IMG/VR virus record: IMGVR_UViG_3300029983_000007
Span: 62,001 to 126,000 of that record
Direction: 5' to 3' (one strand)
Length of the DNA stretch: 64,000 nucleotides
From: a virus
Shown: one piece after another, positions 7,940-15,731 of the stretch
Layout of the letters: each line of letters opens with the position of its first letter
How positions within the stretch are numbered: position 1 is the first letter of the stretch
Notes under the pieces: model-generated
What the model saw: the letters and a program-made list of their open reading frames with translations, nothing else
What the model was told of the DNA's origin: nothing
The model's database searches: none
Translations under genes and position numbers: made by a program

Positions 7940-8149
7940 TTATTTTTGAATTATTTTAATTTCATAGCCGATATTACTCAATTCCTTGATTATATCTTTC
8001 ACCATCTGTTCAGCTTCTTCAACTTGAAGAACAGCATACATACCTTCACCATTTTCTGTGGTTCTGAATATGTATATTGCCTCCAATAGTGCAAATTTTA
8101 TTTTTTCGTTGTCTTCTTTCAAAGATAATTCTTCTAACTTGTTATCCAT
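7940..8149 (-). CDS. hypothetical protein, 69 aa
   Basis: A small acidic helical protein starting MDNKLEELSLKEDNEKI. It lies 2 bases downstream of the acetyltransferase frame. No recognised motif. Confidence 0.7.
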   Translation of the reverse strand: MDNKLEELSLKEDNEKIKFALLEAIYIFRTTENGEGMYAVLQVEEAEQMVKDIIKELSNIGYEIKIIQK

Positions 8150-8151
8150 AT

Positions 8152-8575
8152 TTAATTTAATTCTTTATAGTAACCTTTATATTTTATGTTTGTTGTAGAA
8201 TAGCCAAGTTTTTCCATTTTATCAGGTTTTACTGTTTCAACATAACCATCCAAATAAAGCCAAGTAATACCTATTTCTTTACATTTTTCTTCATAGTGTT
8301 TTAATAATTTAACACCAATTCCAGTATTTTGATATTTAGGTAATACACCAACACTCCATAGCATGGAGCCTTGGCATAATAATTTTTCACCTAATACAAA
8401 TCCAACACATTCTTCATCTAATTCATAGGTGAAAAATAAATCTGTTAGACTTATAAGTTCTAAATACCAATCATAGTAAGATATTCCACCTTCAGTAGAT
8501 GTGTTGCTTAATCCTGGTGCATTTGAAATTTCACAGATTTTTTAATAAATCTTTTTCAATTGTTTTTCTTATCAT
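8152..8575 (-). pseudogene. GNAT-family acetyltransferase with a one-base frameshift
   Basis: From the ATG at 8575 the frame reads MIRKTIEKDLLKNL and then stops at TGA. If one A is removed from the six-A run (six T on the plus strand near 8538-8543), a single 140-residue frame results. It carries GNAT features: WSVGVLPKYQNTGIGVKLL (the acetyl-CoA loop, here QNTGIG) and a C-terminal Tyr-rich strand. Alone, the intact downstream part is only 70 residues from a Met at 8364. Either the gene is broken, the run length is a sequencing error, or slippage restores the frame. Confidence 0.75.
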
Positions 8576-8594
8576 TTTTAGGTTTAATTATTTA

Positions 8595-8624
8595 CAAATA
8601 TACAAAAAATAATTGACATATCAA
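8595..8624 (-). promoter_or_regulatory. Bacteroidota-type promoter
   Basis: Leftward TTG (8622-8624), 19 bases, then TATATTTG (8595-8602). It lies 19 bases upstream of the acetyltransferase ATG at 8575 and partly just beyond the end of the RHH gene at 8628. Confidence 0.6.
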
Positions 8625-8627
8625 AAT

Positions 8628-8798
8628 TTATTTGGTTATGTTTTTATCTAAATATTCTTTCCACATCTGTTCAACAAATTCTGAACGATTTATATTGTTA
8701 TCTTTGAGGTATTTATCTATCTTATCAAAAACATCATTATTTATTGATATGCTTATGTTCTTCTTCTTTTCTTCTGTTTCTTTTTTTGGTCTACCCAT
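8628..8798 (-). CDS. ribbon-helix-helix DNA-binding protein, 56 aa
   Basis: Starts MGRPKKETEEKKKNISISI. A basic N-terminus leads into a beta strand (NISISIN), then DVFDKIDKYLKDNNINRSEFVEQMW, the strand-helix-helix of Arc/CopG-type RHH repressors. It is transcribed divergently from a second RHH gene at 8908, with about 110 bases between them. It probably acts as a dimeric local transcriptional repressor. It is too short for common gene-calling cutoffs. Confidence 0.82.
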   Translation of the reverse strand: MGRPKKETEEKKKNISISINNDVFDKIDKYLKDNNINRSEFVEQMWKEYLDKNITK

Positions 8799-8907
8799 GA
8801 TTTATTTTATATTTTACTATTATATATGAAAAAATATTCTTGGTTTAAAAATAGAAAAATATGACTTATTTTTATTTATATATAGATAAAAATGATACAC
8901 AATTATT

Positions 8908-9069
8908 ATGAAAACAGAAAGAAACACAAAAGTAATGTCAATAACTATAGATAAGGATGTATATGACAAAATATCAGAATTAGTTAATAACAAATCCAAA
9001 TTTACTGAATGGCTATTCATTAACTATTTAGATAACATCGGAATTGATGTAAAAAATATAAAATTTTAA
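8908..9069 (+). CDS. ribbon-helix-helix DNA-binding protein, 53 aa
   Basis: Starts MKTERNTKVMSITIDKDVYD, then a helix-turn-helix pair containing KSKFTEWLFINYL, matching the compact RHH fold. It ends one base before the HNH endonuclease ATG at 9071, so the two are co-transcribed. A similar RHH-then-endonuclease pair occurs at 48312-49431. It is probably an autoregulator of the endonuclease unit. Confidence 0.8.
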   Translation: MKTERNTKVMSITIDKDVYDKISELVNNKSKFTEWLFINYLDNIGIDVKNIKF

Positions 9070-9070
9070 A

Positions 9071-9934
9071 ATGGATTATTTAAAAATATATAAAAAATTG
9101 ATAACAAATGCAATAGAAAGGACAATTTCTGATAATGAAGTATATGAAAAACATCATATAATATCAAAATGTATATTCAATGATAACTATTCTATATCAG
9201 TATTTAATGATTATTATAAATTAGTCAAATCAAAATATAGTCTTAGTAATGTAGTTAAATTAACACTAAGAGAGCATTATATTTCACATTTATTGTTGGT
9301 TAGAATTTTTGAAAAAAATAAAAATTGTCATTTTAAATTATTATGTGCTGCAAATTTTTTGACCAACAGAACAAAAAATAATAGGGAATATGAATGGCAA
9401 AAGAAAGAATACATTGAGAAATTAAAAATATCTATGACTGGAAAGCCAAGTAGAGCAAAAGGAAAAAAATGGTCAGAAGAATCAAAGAAAAATAAATCAG
9501 GCACAAATCATTATATGTATAATAAAAATTATGATGAACTTTATGGATTAGAAAAATCTCAAGAGTTGAAAGAAAATAGAAGAAATTCACAATTAGGTAG
9601 AATAAAATCAACTGAAGAAAAAAATAAATTATCTAACAGAATATTCACAGAAGAATGGAAAAATAATATATCAAAAAATAAAAAAGGTAAAAAACTATCA
9701 GAAACAAATAAAGATAATATTAAGAAGTTTATGTTAAATCCAGATTTGAACCCGAATGTGGATCAGACATTATATAAATTTTACCATATAGATGGCAGGG
9801 AAATTATATCAAGAAAAATTGAAATGAAAAAAAATTATAATTGTACAGACATACACAAAATAATAAGCGGTATTAGAAAAATTTCTAAAGGATGGAGGTA
9901 TAAAGGAGAAATAATAAAAAAAAGTGATGAATAA
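9071..9934 (+). CDS. HNH homing endonuclease
   Basis: 287 residues. The N-terminal block has YEKHHIISKC and, about 45 residues later, LTLREHYISHLLLVRIF, the histidine arrangement of phage HNH nucleases. Lys-rich NUMOD-like DNA-binding segments follow (GKKWSEESKKNKSG, GKKLSETNK), and a C-terminal helix-turn-helix region (NCTDIHKIISGIRKISKGWRY) completes it. It is freestanding, rightward among leftward genes, and ends inside a hairpin shared with the convergent radical SAM gene. This is a mobile element that would cleave an intronless or uninvaded site. Confidence 0.85.
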   Translation: MDYLKIYKKLITNAIERTISDNEVYEKHHIISKCIFNDNYSISVFNDYYKLVKSKYSLSNVVKLTLREHYISHLLLVRIFEKNKNCHFKLLCAANFLTNRTKNNREYEWQKKEYIEKLKISMTGKPSRAKGKKWSEESKKNKSGTNHYMYNKNYDELYGLEKSQELKENRRNSQLGRIKSTEEKNKLSNRIFTEEWKNNISKNKKGKKLSETNKDNIKKFMLNPDLNPNVDQTLYKFYHIDGREIISRKIEMKKNYNCTDIHKIISGIRKISKGWRYKGEIIKKSDE

Positions 9935-9949
9935 TCATCACTTTTTAAT
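9921..9949. terminator. bidirectional terminator hairpin
   Basis: AAAGTGATGA/TCATCACTTT inverted repeat followed by T-rich sequence. It lies between the convergent HNH gene and radical SAM gene and overlaps the HNH stop codon. Confidence 0.75.
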
Positions 9950-9951
9950 TT

Positions 9952-11031
9952 TTAAATTTTATATAGAGGACAATCACGATTACAACGAATAAGGTTATTT
10001 CTAAAATTAATAGTCTTTTCGTTATTCCAAATATCATCAATAAAATTACCACATTTTAAAACATTTAGTCCTTCTTTCCAATTTTCTGTATTTGGAGTAA
10101 ATGAGCAAGGAAAATAATTTCCTTTGACATCAATATAGCTACTATAACAACTTGACTCACATGGCTCTACACATTGCTTCATTTTGTTTCTGTATTCATC
10201 TGATAATGAGTTATCTGATTCCAAATATTTTAGAAATTTGTGACTACTGCAACTATCAAATCCTATACTTATTTTTTCATCTAATGCAAATTTGCAAAGT
10301 TCATTAAACTTATCCTGTGGTAAAGGGTGAAATCTATTTTCTGCTCTACCTTTAGTTTTTAAACTTAGTAAAACTAATGCGTTAAGATTTTTTAATCTTT
10401 CATCATTTTTACAATCTTTAATTACTTGCATTGTATAGTCAAAATTTTCCAAGCAAATCATATCGTGAATGTTTACTTGTGTCATTCCTCTATCAGTTAA
10501 TTCTTTTATTGCGTTGTAACTATTGTCTTTATTATAAGATGTACCAACTGATACAGCAACTGCTCCCATTGTTTTTGATAATCTATCATACAATTCTGAT
10601 GTCATTCGTGATCCATTTATTGTTACATTAGGAACAACATCTTGAGAGCGAGTATAATCAAAAATATCCCACATATCTGGATTTGAATCAATGTCTGTTA
10701 TTCCAAATGCTACCTGAGTTACAGTTAAAGGAAGCTTAGAAAAAATGTTTTTATATGTGTCTAATGACATATATTCACCATCTTTATTGTTGCTCTTGTA
10801 GCAAAATGAACAGTTTTGTTTACACGCTGTGTCAATTTCAATATCAGCAATTTCAGGTAATCCTATTTCTAAATCACCATCATCATCTTCTGTTTTACCC
10901 CATCTGGCAAAAAACCCTGTTTTTTTGTTAAATAAGAAATTGTAGTTTTCTGATTTTAAAATTTTAACATCTTTATTATCTACAATTAGTGCTTCTTCAC
11001 CGTTTGAAAGTTTTAATTTAGTTTGTTTCAT
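9952..11031 (-). CDS. radical SAM protein with SPASM-like C-terminus
   Basis: 359 residues. The cluster motif CKQNCSFC (CX3CX2C) near residue 90 would hold the SAM-binding 4Fe-4S cluster. The C-terminus has many cysteines (CSS, CVEPCESSC, GNYFPCSF, LKCGN, CNRDCPLY) typical of SPASM-type auxiliary clusters used in peptide or protein modification. The substrate is unknown, and no obvious precursor peptide lies beside it. It is coupled by a 4-base overlap to the small gene at 11028-11285. It could instead act in tRNA or metabolite modification. Confidence 0.85.
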   Translation of the reverse strand: MKQTKLKLSNGEEALIVDNKDVKILKSENYNFLFNKKTGFFARWGKTEDDDGDLEIGLPEIADIEIDTACKQNCSFCYKSNNKDGEYMSLDTYKNIFSKLPLTVTQVAFGITDIDSNPDMWDIFDYTRSQDVVPNVTINGSRMTSELYDRLSKTMGAVAVSVGTSYNKDNSYNAIKELTDRGMTQVNIHDMICLENFDYTMQVIKDCKNDERLKNLNALVLLSLKTKGRAENRFHPLPQDKFNELCKFALDEKISIGFDSCSSHKFLKYLESDNSLSDEYRNKMKQCVEPCESSCYSSYIDVKGNYFPCSFTPNTENWKEGLNVLKCGNFIDDIWNNEKTINFRNNLIRCNRDCPLYKI

Positions 11032-11285
11032 ATTTTGTTTAATTTGTTTAATTTGTCTCTTCTTTCAGATTTTAATGATGATTCAAATAATTCAATATAA
11101 TATAATGTATAGGGTTGTTCTGATATTCCTATACGCAAAATGTCTTTGTTAATAGATGAATATTGTAGTCCATCTACAGTGTAATTTTTATCAAAACTCA
11201 AATCTGATGGTATTCCAATTTGCTCAAATATGTTTGTTGGTTTTTTGAGTATAACTTTATCACCAATTTTCAAGTTTGTTATCAT
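11028..11285 (-). CDS. small SH3-like/KLNKL-tail protein, 85 aa
   Basis: Contains LKIGDKVILKKP, the 'GD.V' turn also seen in small proteins at 22761, 26210, 26451, 27005 and 30153, suggesting a small beta-barrel (KOW/SH3-like). It ends RRDKLNKLNKI, the C-terminal tail shared by many small genes here. It overlaps the radical SAM start by 4 bases. Confidence 0.75.
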   Translation of the reverse strand: MITNLKIGDKVILKKPTNIFEQIGIPSDLSFDKNYTVDGLQYSSINKDILRIGISEQPYTLYYIELFESSLKSERRDKLNKLNKI

Positions 11286-11310
11286 GTTTGATTATTTAAA
11301 ACATTTTAAT

Positions 11311-11565
11311 TTAACACTCAGATATTTCTATTTCATTTGTTTCATTTACATCACAAAAATTCTCATTTAGAATATTCAATGCTTTGTTAAAATTGTTTTC
11401 TGTTGTATCTACAACATCTTTATATTCTGATGAACTATCAGCATATAAAATAGTCCAACCATTTTTTCCTGCTTGAATCGTTACAATTAACTGTCCTGCT
11501 CCAACTCTGAAACTTTTTTCTTTTTCTACCTCACTTGAAGGCATCATCCCACAAAATCTATTCAT
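11311..11565 (-). CDS. hypothetical protein, 84 aa
   Basis: A small acidic protein starting MNRFCGMMPSSEVEKEKSF, with a beta-rich middle (GQLIVTIQAGKNGWTILYAD). No recognised motif. Part of the leftward operon feeding the radical SAM gene. Confidence 0.72.
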   Translation of the reverse strand: MNRFCGMMPSSEVEKEKSFRVGAGQLIVTIQAGKNGWTILYADSSSEYKDVVDTTENNFNKALNILNENFCDVNETNEIEISEC

Positions 11566-11591
11566 ATTATTTTACTGTTATTTTTACTAAT

Positions 11592-11731
11592 TTATTCTTC
11601 TATTTGTTTATCAATCTTTCTTTTTGATGCATTATATAATCCTAATCTTTTAATTTTAATTGTTTTGTTTGTTAACCACCATTTAACAAAATAAGATTTT
11701 TTAATTTTCTTTTTTTGTTTTCTGATGACAT
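11592..11731 (-). pseudogene. frameshifted small basic protein gene
   Basis: From the ATG at 11731 the frame reads MSSENKKRKLKNLILLNGG and stops. Adding one A to the six-A run gives a 46-residue basic protein continuing KSYFVKWWLTNKTIKIKRL and ending DKQIEE. Both halves are compositionally coherent, so a one-base loss or run-length error is likely. No function recognised. Confidence 0.45.
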
Positions 11732-11744
11732 AAATTTATTTTTT

Positions 11745-12062
11745 TTAAATAGAATAAACAAAGTCTGCTGACATTCTGTGTTCAACTTGTTCTCCTGAGT
11801 CATTTTGAAAAGTTAAATATAAACTGTGAATATATTCAGTTTTTAGTAATTTGTATGTTTCATCACATACAAATAAGTCATCAACTAGACATGCCTCTTC
11901 TATTAGATGATCAATAACTTCTTTTGACTCTAACTTTTCTTTTATTTCATTATAAGCATCAGAATAAGTGTCTGTATTTTCTACTTTGAAAACAAGTCCA
12001 TTAGATACCCAGTAATCTTCTCTATCCACATTTGAGAATAAAATTGCATTTTTCTTTTTCAT
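11745..12062 (-). CDS. hypothetical protein, 105 aa
   Basis: An acidic small protein starting MKKKNAILFSNVDREDYW, with an alternating beta pattern and an acidic central helix. Function unknown. Confidence 0.74.
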   Translation of the reverse strand: MKKKNAILFSNVDREDYWVSNGLVFKVENTDTYSDAYNEIKEKLESKEVIDHLIEEACLVDDLFVCDETYKLLKTEYIHSLYLTFQNDSGEQVEHRMSADFVYSI

Positions 12063-12074
12063 ATTTTTTATTTT

Positions 12075-12362
12075 TTATTTTTTAAAATCATTCAAAGTTA
12101 TATAGAACACATCAATTAAAAAGTAATAATCTTTATTATATAAATGTTGTTTTGTATAATCGCTATAATTACTTTTCATTGTGCCATACATCATCACACA
12201 AGGATATATTGAAGGCGATTTAAATGTTGATGTTTGGTACTCATATTGTTCTTTTTTTGAACTGTAAATTGCTTTGTTAATATTTTTATTTGGTATAATA
12301 TTATAGATATCATCTAATAATTTATATAAGTATTTTTCAGTTTCTAATAATTGTTTTTTCAT
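12075..12362 (-). CDS. hypothetical protein, 95 aa
   Basis: A Tyr-rich, mixed-charge protein starting MKKQLLETEKYLYKLLDDI. No recognised motif. Two bases separate it from the following reading frame in the operon. Confidence 0.72.
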   Translation of the reverse strand: MKKQLLETEKYLYKLLDDIYNIIPNKNINKAIYSSKKEQYEYQTSTFKSPSIYPCVMMYGTMKSNYSDYTKQHLYNKDYYFLIDVFYITLNDFKK

Positions 12363-12364
12363 TT

Positions 12365-12622
12365 TTAAAATAATTTATCTGGAAATATATCTTTATCTAA
12401 TTTATTGAGTCTTTCATTTAACTCATTATATTTATCTATTTTATTTTTGTGAATAATCTTACATACTTTTTCAATTTCTTCTGTTAGATTATTAATAAAT
12501 CCACATTTGATGACTGTTATCGAATCATCATTCTCAATTATTGCTACTATTGAATTTTTTTTATATTTCAATTCAATATCGACATCATATTTATCTATAA
12601 ATTTCAAAATTATACTTTCCAT
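12365..12622 (-). CDS. hypothetical protein, 85 aa
   Basis: The N-terminal half looks like a small beta sheet (IILKFIDKYDVDIELKYKKNSIVAII), followed by a charged helix ending NKLDKDIFPDKLF. Function unknown. Confidence 0.72.
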   Translation of the reverse strand: MESIILKFIDKYDVDIELKYKKNSIVAIIENDDSITVIKCGFINNLTEEIEKVCKIIHKNKIDKYNELNERLNKLDKDIFPDKLF

Positions 12623-12631
12623 TATTATTTT

Positions 12632-13036
12632 TTATTGTATAAATATTTGTTTAATCATATTCAATCTTTCTTCATCTGTCATTGGCTTATTCATTTCATA
12701 TGAATATTTTTCAGATATCAATCTCAATCTTTCACTTTCAGAATAATCAAATAAATTATCTATATTTGAACAATCAGCTATGATATTATCTTTGTCATCA
12801 TAAATTATATAATTATCTTTATTCTGTTCTAATTCATCATATATACTATCAGATATAAAATCATTTATTATATTAGCTGTAGATACACCATAAATAGAAT
12901 TTAATAAAATAATATTAATCTTATTATAAGTTTCTAAAAAATCAAATAAATCTAATCCATTTTCATGAATACACTTCTCTTTTTTTCCTTCTTCTATAGA
13001 AAGTTCAACAAATTTTGTAAATGTGTATTTTTTCAT
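12632..13036 (-). CDS. hypothetical protein, 134 aa
   Basis: I take the ATG at 13036 (MKKYTFTKFVELSIEEGKK), which directly follows the upstream stop, over the ATG at 13057 inside that gene. It is an acidic protein whose end (TDEERLNMIKQIFIQ) is a charged helix reminiscent of other tails in this window. Function unknown. Confidence 0.74.
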   Translation of the reverse strand: MKKYTFTKFVELSIEEGKKEKCIHENGLDLFDFLETYNKINIILLNSIYGVSTANIINDFISDSIYDELEQNKDNYIIYDDKDNIIADCSNIDNLFDYSESERLRLISEKYSYEMNKPMTDEERLNMIKQIFIQ

Positions 13037-13037
13037 A

Positions 13038-13841
13038 CTATTTTTTATTTTTGTCAATATCAGGAAATATGTATTCCAAGTAATATCTTGTTAATGAATA
13101 TACATCAGCCCATTCAGATTTGCTACCAGAAAAATTTGTATTGATGAATGACAAACCAGTATTATAAAAATATTCTTTATTTATCTCTTTTTTAACATCT
13201 GTTATTATATAGGCATCACCCAATTTATCACCAACTTTAAAATCAGCTATTTTATTAGCCATATCGTTTTCAGCAAACAATTCACAATGTTTACTGAAAA
13301 CTTCATCACAGGCAAATAATAACAAATCTAAACTGTATATGGTTTCACCTATTTGAGCCATTTTAACCTCAGTGAATTTAGGACGAACAAATGAAAGAGT
13401 ATTCCAAATAGCATGAACGTTATCTTTTTCAATAATTTCAATTAGTGAAGGAAGAATTTGTTTCATTGTTAAAAATTTGTCATCAACATGTGCATCAGAG
13501 GTTTCATCATCCATTTTGTCACGGTCATCACTTATTGTGAAAACAGACATTCTATCTCGATATGAAATTTCTTTATCTTTGTTAATAGATATAAATGTGA
13601 AATGACTACTATATTGTCTTACTAATAGTTGAACATTATCCTTAACTAAGAAAAACCAATCATAGTTTTTTCCCTCACTAAATTTTAAATCGTCAAAGGT
13701 AAATTTATCATCAACAGTATTGATAGGTATATATTTTAACAAATATTCAAAACTATATTTTAATTTTTGTATCAGCTTATTTTCATAAACTATGTGTTGT
13801 TTAAAATTGCTTTCTTCAAACTTGAAAATATCTTTTTCCAT
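13038..13841 (-). CDS. hypothetical protein, 267 aa
   Basis: The first gene of a long leftward operon, starting MEKDIFKFEESNFKQHIVY. It is acidic, predicted mixed alpha/beta, without membrane segments or recognised catalytic motifs. A TATCTTTG -7 element lies 23 bases before its ATG. It ends in TAG immediately before the next start. Confidence 0.8.
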   Translation of the reverse strand: MEKDIFKFEESNFKQHIVYENKLIQKLKYSFEYLLKYIPINTVDDKFTFDDLKFSEGKNYDWFFLVKDNVQLLVRQYSSHFTFISINKDKEISYRDRMSVFTISDDRDKMDDETSDAHVDDKFLTMKQILPSLIEIIEKDNVHAIWNTLSFVRPKFTEVKMAQIGETIYSLDLLLFACDEVFSKHCELFAENDMANKIADFKVGDKLGDAYIITDVKKEINKEYFYNTGLSFINTNFSGSKSEWADVYSLTRYYLEYIFPDIDKNKK

Positions 13842-13864
13842 ATTGTTTTTATTTTTTAATTACA

Positions 13865-13872
13865 CAAAGATA
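13865..13872 (-). promoter_or_regulatory. Bacteroidota -7 promoter element
   Basis: Leftward TATCTTTG, a match to TAnnTTTG, 23 bases before the ATG at 13841. The expected TTG at 19 bases is absent (a TTG lies 26 bases upstream), so this is weaker than the others. Confidence 0.5.
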
Positions 13873-14067
13873 CTAATTAATTTGATGATTATATTAATCA
13901 AGAGCTATTTTTTATTTATTTTTAACTATTTAACTAATATCGTGATTATTAGTTAGTTATAAATAAAAATAAACTATTTGTTTATTTAAGTCTATACAAT
14001 AACATACTAAGTTAATTTATGGTAACTATTTATTACTATATAATAATATAACTAATAATTATAAATC

Positions 14068-14086
14068 AAATTAGATAATCTAATTT
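14068..14086. promoter_or_regulatory. inverted repeat in divergent intergenic region
   Basis: AAATTAGAT-A-ATCTAATTT, a perfect inverted repeat with nine-base arms, in the 380-base gap (13842-14221) between the leftward operon and the rightward glucosaminidase gene. It could be an operator. A second, weaker repeat, AATCTGC (14106-14112) with GCAGATT (14144-14150), lies between it and the rightward gene. I see no gene in this gap. Confidence 0.35.
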
Positions 14087-14221
14087 TATAATTAATTGAT
14101 GATTTAATCTGCTGATTTCCTTACTGTGAATCATATCTTATAGGCAGATTTTACTTTTTTACTTTGAATTTATACAATAATTCTACTTTTTAAAATCATC
14201 AATCAAAAACAAATTAAAGAC

Positions 14222-14689
14222 ATGAGAAAAATTATAATAAGCATAATAATTATGCTATTGACTTTTAGTGCTTATACTAATGCACAAAATGAACAAAAAA
14301 AATTCATAAATAAATTTGATGAATTATCTATATCACTAAGTAATGAATTTAAAATACCAGTCAGCGTAATACTTGCTATTTCATTGTGGGAAAGTGGTTC
14401 TGGTACAAGTAGATTAAGTAGAACTAAACATAACTATTTTGGAGTAAAACAAGGAAAAAATTATAAACGTTATGATAATGATTCTGTATCATTTAGACAT
14501 TTTTGTGAATTCATTTCAAAAAGAAAATATTATAAAAAATTAACATCTAACAATGTAACTGATTATCATATATGGGTACTCAATATCAAAAGAGGAGGAT
14601 ATTCAGAAACAAAAACATGGGACAAACATGTTATCTCTATGATTGAAATATATAATTTAACTATGATTGATGATAAATCTGAAGAATAA
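14222..14689 (+). CDS. secreted glucosaminidase-domain peptidoglycan hydrolase
   Basis: 155 residues. It begins with a signal peptide (MRKIIISIIIMLLTFSAYTNA, predicted cleavage after about residue 21). The mature part carries a FlgJ/glucosaminidase-type domain: IPVSVILAISLWESGSGTSRLSRTKHNYFGVK, with the catalytic Glu in WESG and the NYFG(V)K block, then the later YSFRHF-like and GGYSE...W blocks. It would cleave peptidoglycan glycan strands from the periplasmic side. It is the only rightward gene in this area, consistent with separate timing for lysis or DNA entry. Confidence 0.85.
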   Translation: MRKIIISIIIMLLTFSAYTNAQNEQKKFINKFDELSISLSNEFKIPVSVILAISLWESGSGTSRLSRTKHNYFGVKQGKNYKRYDNDSVSFRHFCEFISKRKYYKKLTSNNVTDYHIWVLNIKRGGYSETKTWDKHVISMIEIYNLTMIDDKSEE

Positions 14690-14690
14690 T

Positions 14691-14846
14691 TTATAGATTA
14701 TTTAATCTATTTAACTTTTCAGTTCTATCATTTTTTAATTTCTTTCTTTCTTCTTCTCTATCAAATATCATTTTAAATGTATAGTTATAAAATGCAGGAT
14801 TTGCTACTAAGTCGTAGCTGAAAAGTTTACTTGATTTTATTTCCAA
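14691..14846 (-). CDS. small KLNKL-tail protein, 51 aa, TTG start
   Basis: An open frame from a TTG at 14846 that overlaps the upstream gene end by 20 bases. The product reads MEIKSSKLFSYDLVANPAF and ends RTEKLNRLNNL, the shared C-terminal tail. No ATG is available except an internal Met that would leave only the tail. Its stop lies 1 base from the end of the convergent glucosaminidase gene. Confidence 0.5.
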   Translation of the reverse strand: MEIKSSKLFSYDLVANPAFYNYTFKMIFDREEERKKLKNDRTEKLNRLNNL

Positions 14847-15138
14847 TTTGCTTCAATTTCTTTTTTCTTAGATGCTTAACATATTCATTAGGAAAGTTAT
14901 CATAGTCCAATACAGGCTTGTTTGAAGCTTCCTTTATGACATCTAATTGCCATTGTATTGACTCAACTGGATCATCACATTCACTTTCATAAGATATTAT
15001 AGTAATTGGATTTTCAGTACAAGCTTCAGGTAAGTCCGTTTCATCGTTATAATATACTTCATAAATACTAAAATGAACATCAGAGTATAAATCTGTTGTT
15101 ATTCTTTTTGCTAAAATTCTATAATTCCAATGTGTCAT
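14827..15138 (-). CDS. hypothetical protein, 103 aa
   Basis: Starts MTHWNYRILAKRITTDLYSDVHFSIYEVYY, and the body is acidic. Similar short proteins beginning 'WNYRI' and ending with an acidic 'W.l...a..kPvL' helix are common in bacteria and phages as far as I recall. It ends RKKKLKQIGNKIK, close to the shared tail. Function unknown. Confidence 0.78.
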   Translation of the reverse strand: MTHWNYRILAKRITTDLYSDVHFSIYEVYYNDETDLPEACTENPITIISYESECDDPVESIQWQLDVIKEASNKPVLDYDNFPNEYVKHLRKKKLKQIGNKIK

Positions 15139-15172
15139 AATAATTATATATCTATAAGATAAAATAGTTTAT

Positions 15173-15206
15173 AAAAAAAGTCAGAATAATTATTCTGACT
15201 TTTTTT
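15173..15206. terminator. bidirectional terminator, copy 1 of an identical pair
   Basis: A perfect 22-base palindrome centred on GAATAATTATTC (arms AGTCAGAATAA) flanked by A7 and T7. The same palindrome recurs at 20815-20848. It ends the leftward transcript from 15416. Confidence 0.85.
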
Positions 15207-15215
15207 ATTGTTGTG

Positions 15216-15416
15216 TTATATCATAACATTTAACCAATTTGCTATTGGAATCATTACATAAATAGCCAATAAACATATAATCAATACTATTATTGAAGTT
15301 ATTGGATATAATCTCCAATAAAATTTTATTCCAATAATAACAGATGATAAATGACAAAAAGCACACACAATGAGTGAAATTATTTGTAAAAAAATAAGAA
15401 AATTTATATTTACCAT
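15216..15416 (-). CDS. small membrane protein, 66 aa, two membrane segments
   Basis: Two hydrophobic helices (about residues 4-28 and 35-58) separated by the short polar loop KFYWRLYP. No motif beyond this. A holin-like role is possible by size but not supported by neighbours. A terminator follows it. Confidence 0.7.
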   Translation of the reverse strand: MVNINFLIFLQIISLIVCAFCHLSSVIIGIKFYWRLYPITSIIVLIICLLAIYVMIPIANWLNVMI

Positions 15417-15429
15417 GATAATTTTTAAT

Positions 15430-15723
15430 TTATTGAATTGAATTTAATTTGTTTAATTTATTTTTTCTTGATAAATTTTTGATAGCATTATCAATTAGGT
15501 TATCTGTAATTTCTTTTTTATAATATCTGAAATTATAAGAAGACTTCATTATTTCTAATTGATGTTCATTTGCATTCATTAATTTATTTAAAATACCCTC
15601 TTCTAATTCTTTATAGAATAGCATTTGACCTACCACTTGAATATCCTTATATTTTAATGTGAGTTCTGAAATTAATTCTAAGTTATCACAACTTTTTTTT
15701 AATTGTTCAATTAATTCCTCCAT
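15430..15723 (-). CDS. small KLNKL-tail protein, 97 aa
   Basis: A Leu/Glu-rich helical protein starting MEELIEQLKKSCDNLELI and ending SRKNKLNKLNSIQ, the C-terminal tail shared with many small genes. Function unknown. Confidence 0.75.
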   Translation of the reverse strand: MEELIEQLKKSCDNLELISELTLKYKDIQVVGQMLFYKELEEGILNKLMNANEHQLEIMKSSYNFRYYKKEITDNLIDNAIKNLSRKNKLNKLNSIQ

Positions 15724-15731
15724 TTAATTAT

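Noticed and set aside
8632-9020. Hydrophobic frames opposite the two RHH genes
   Set aside because: They are antisense shadows. The RHH frames have fold signatures and proper starts.
15216-15416. Calling the small two-helix membrane protein a holin
   Set aside because: Size fits, but there is no charged C-terminus pattern, no adjacency in the same direction to the lysis enzyme, and no known family match.
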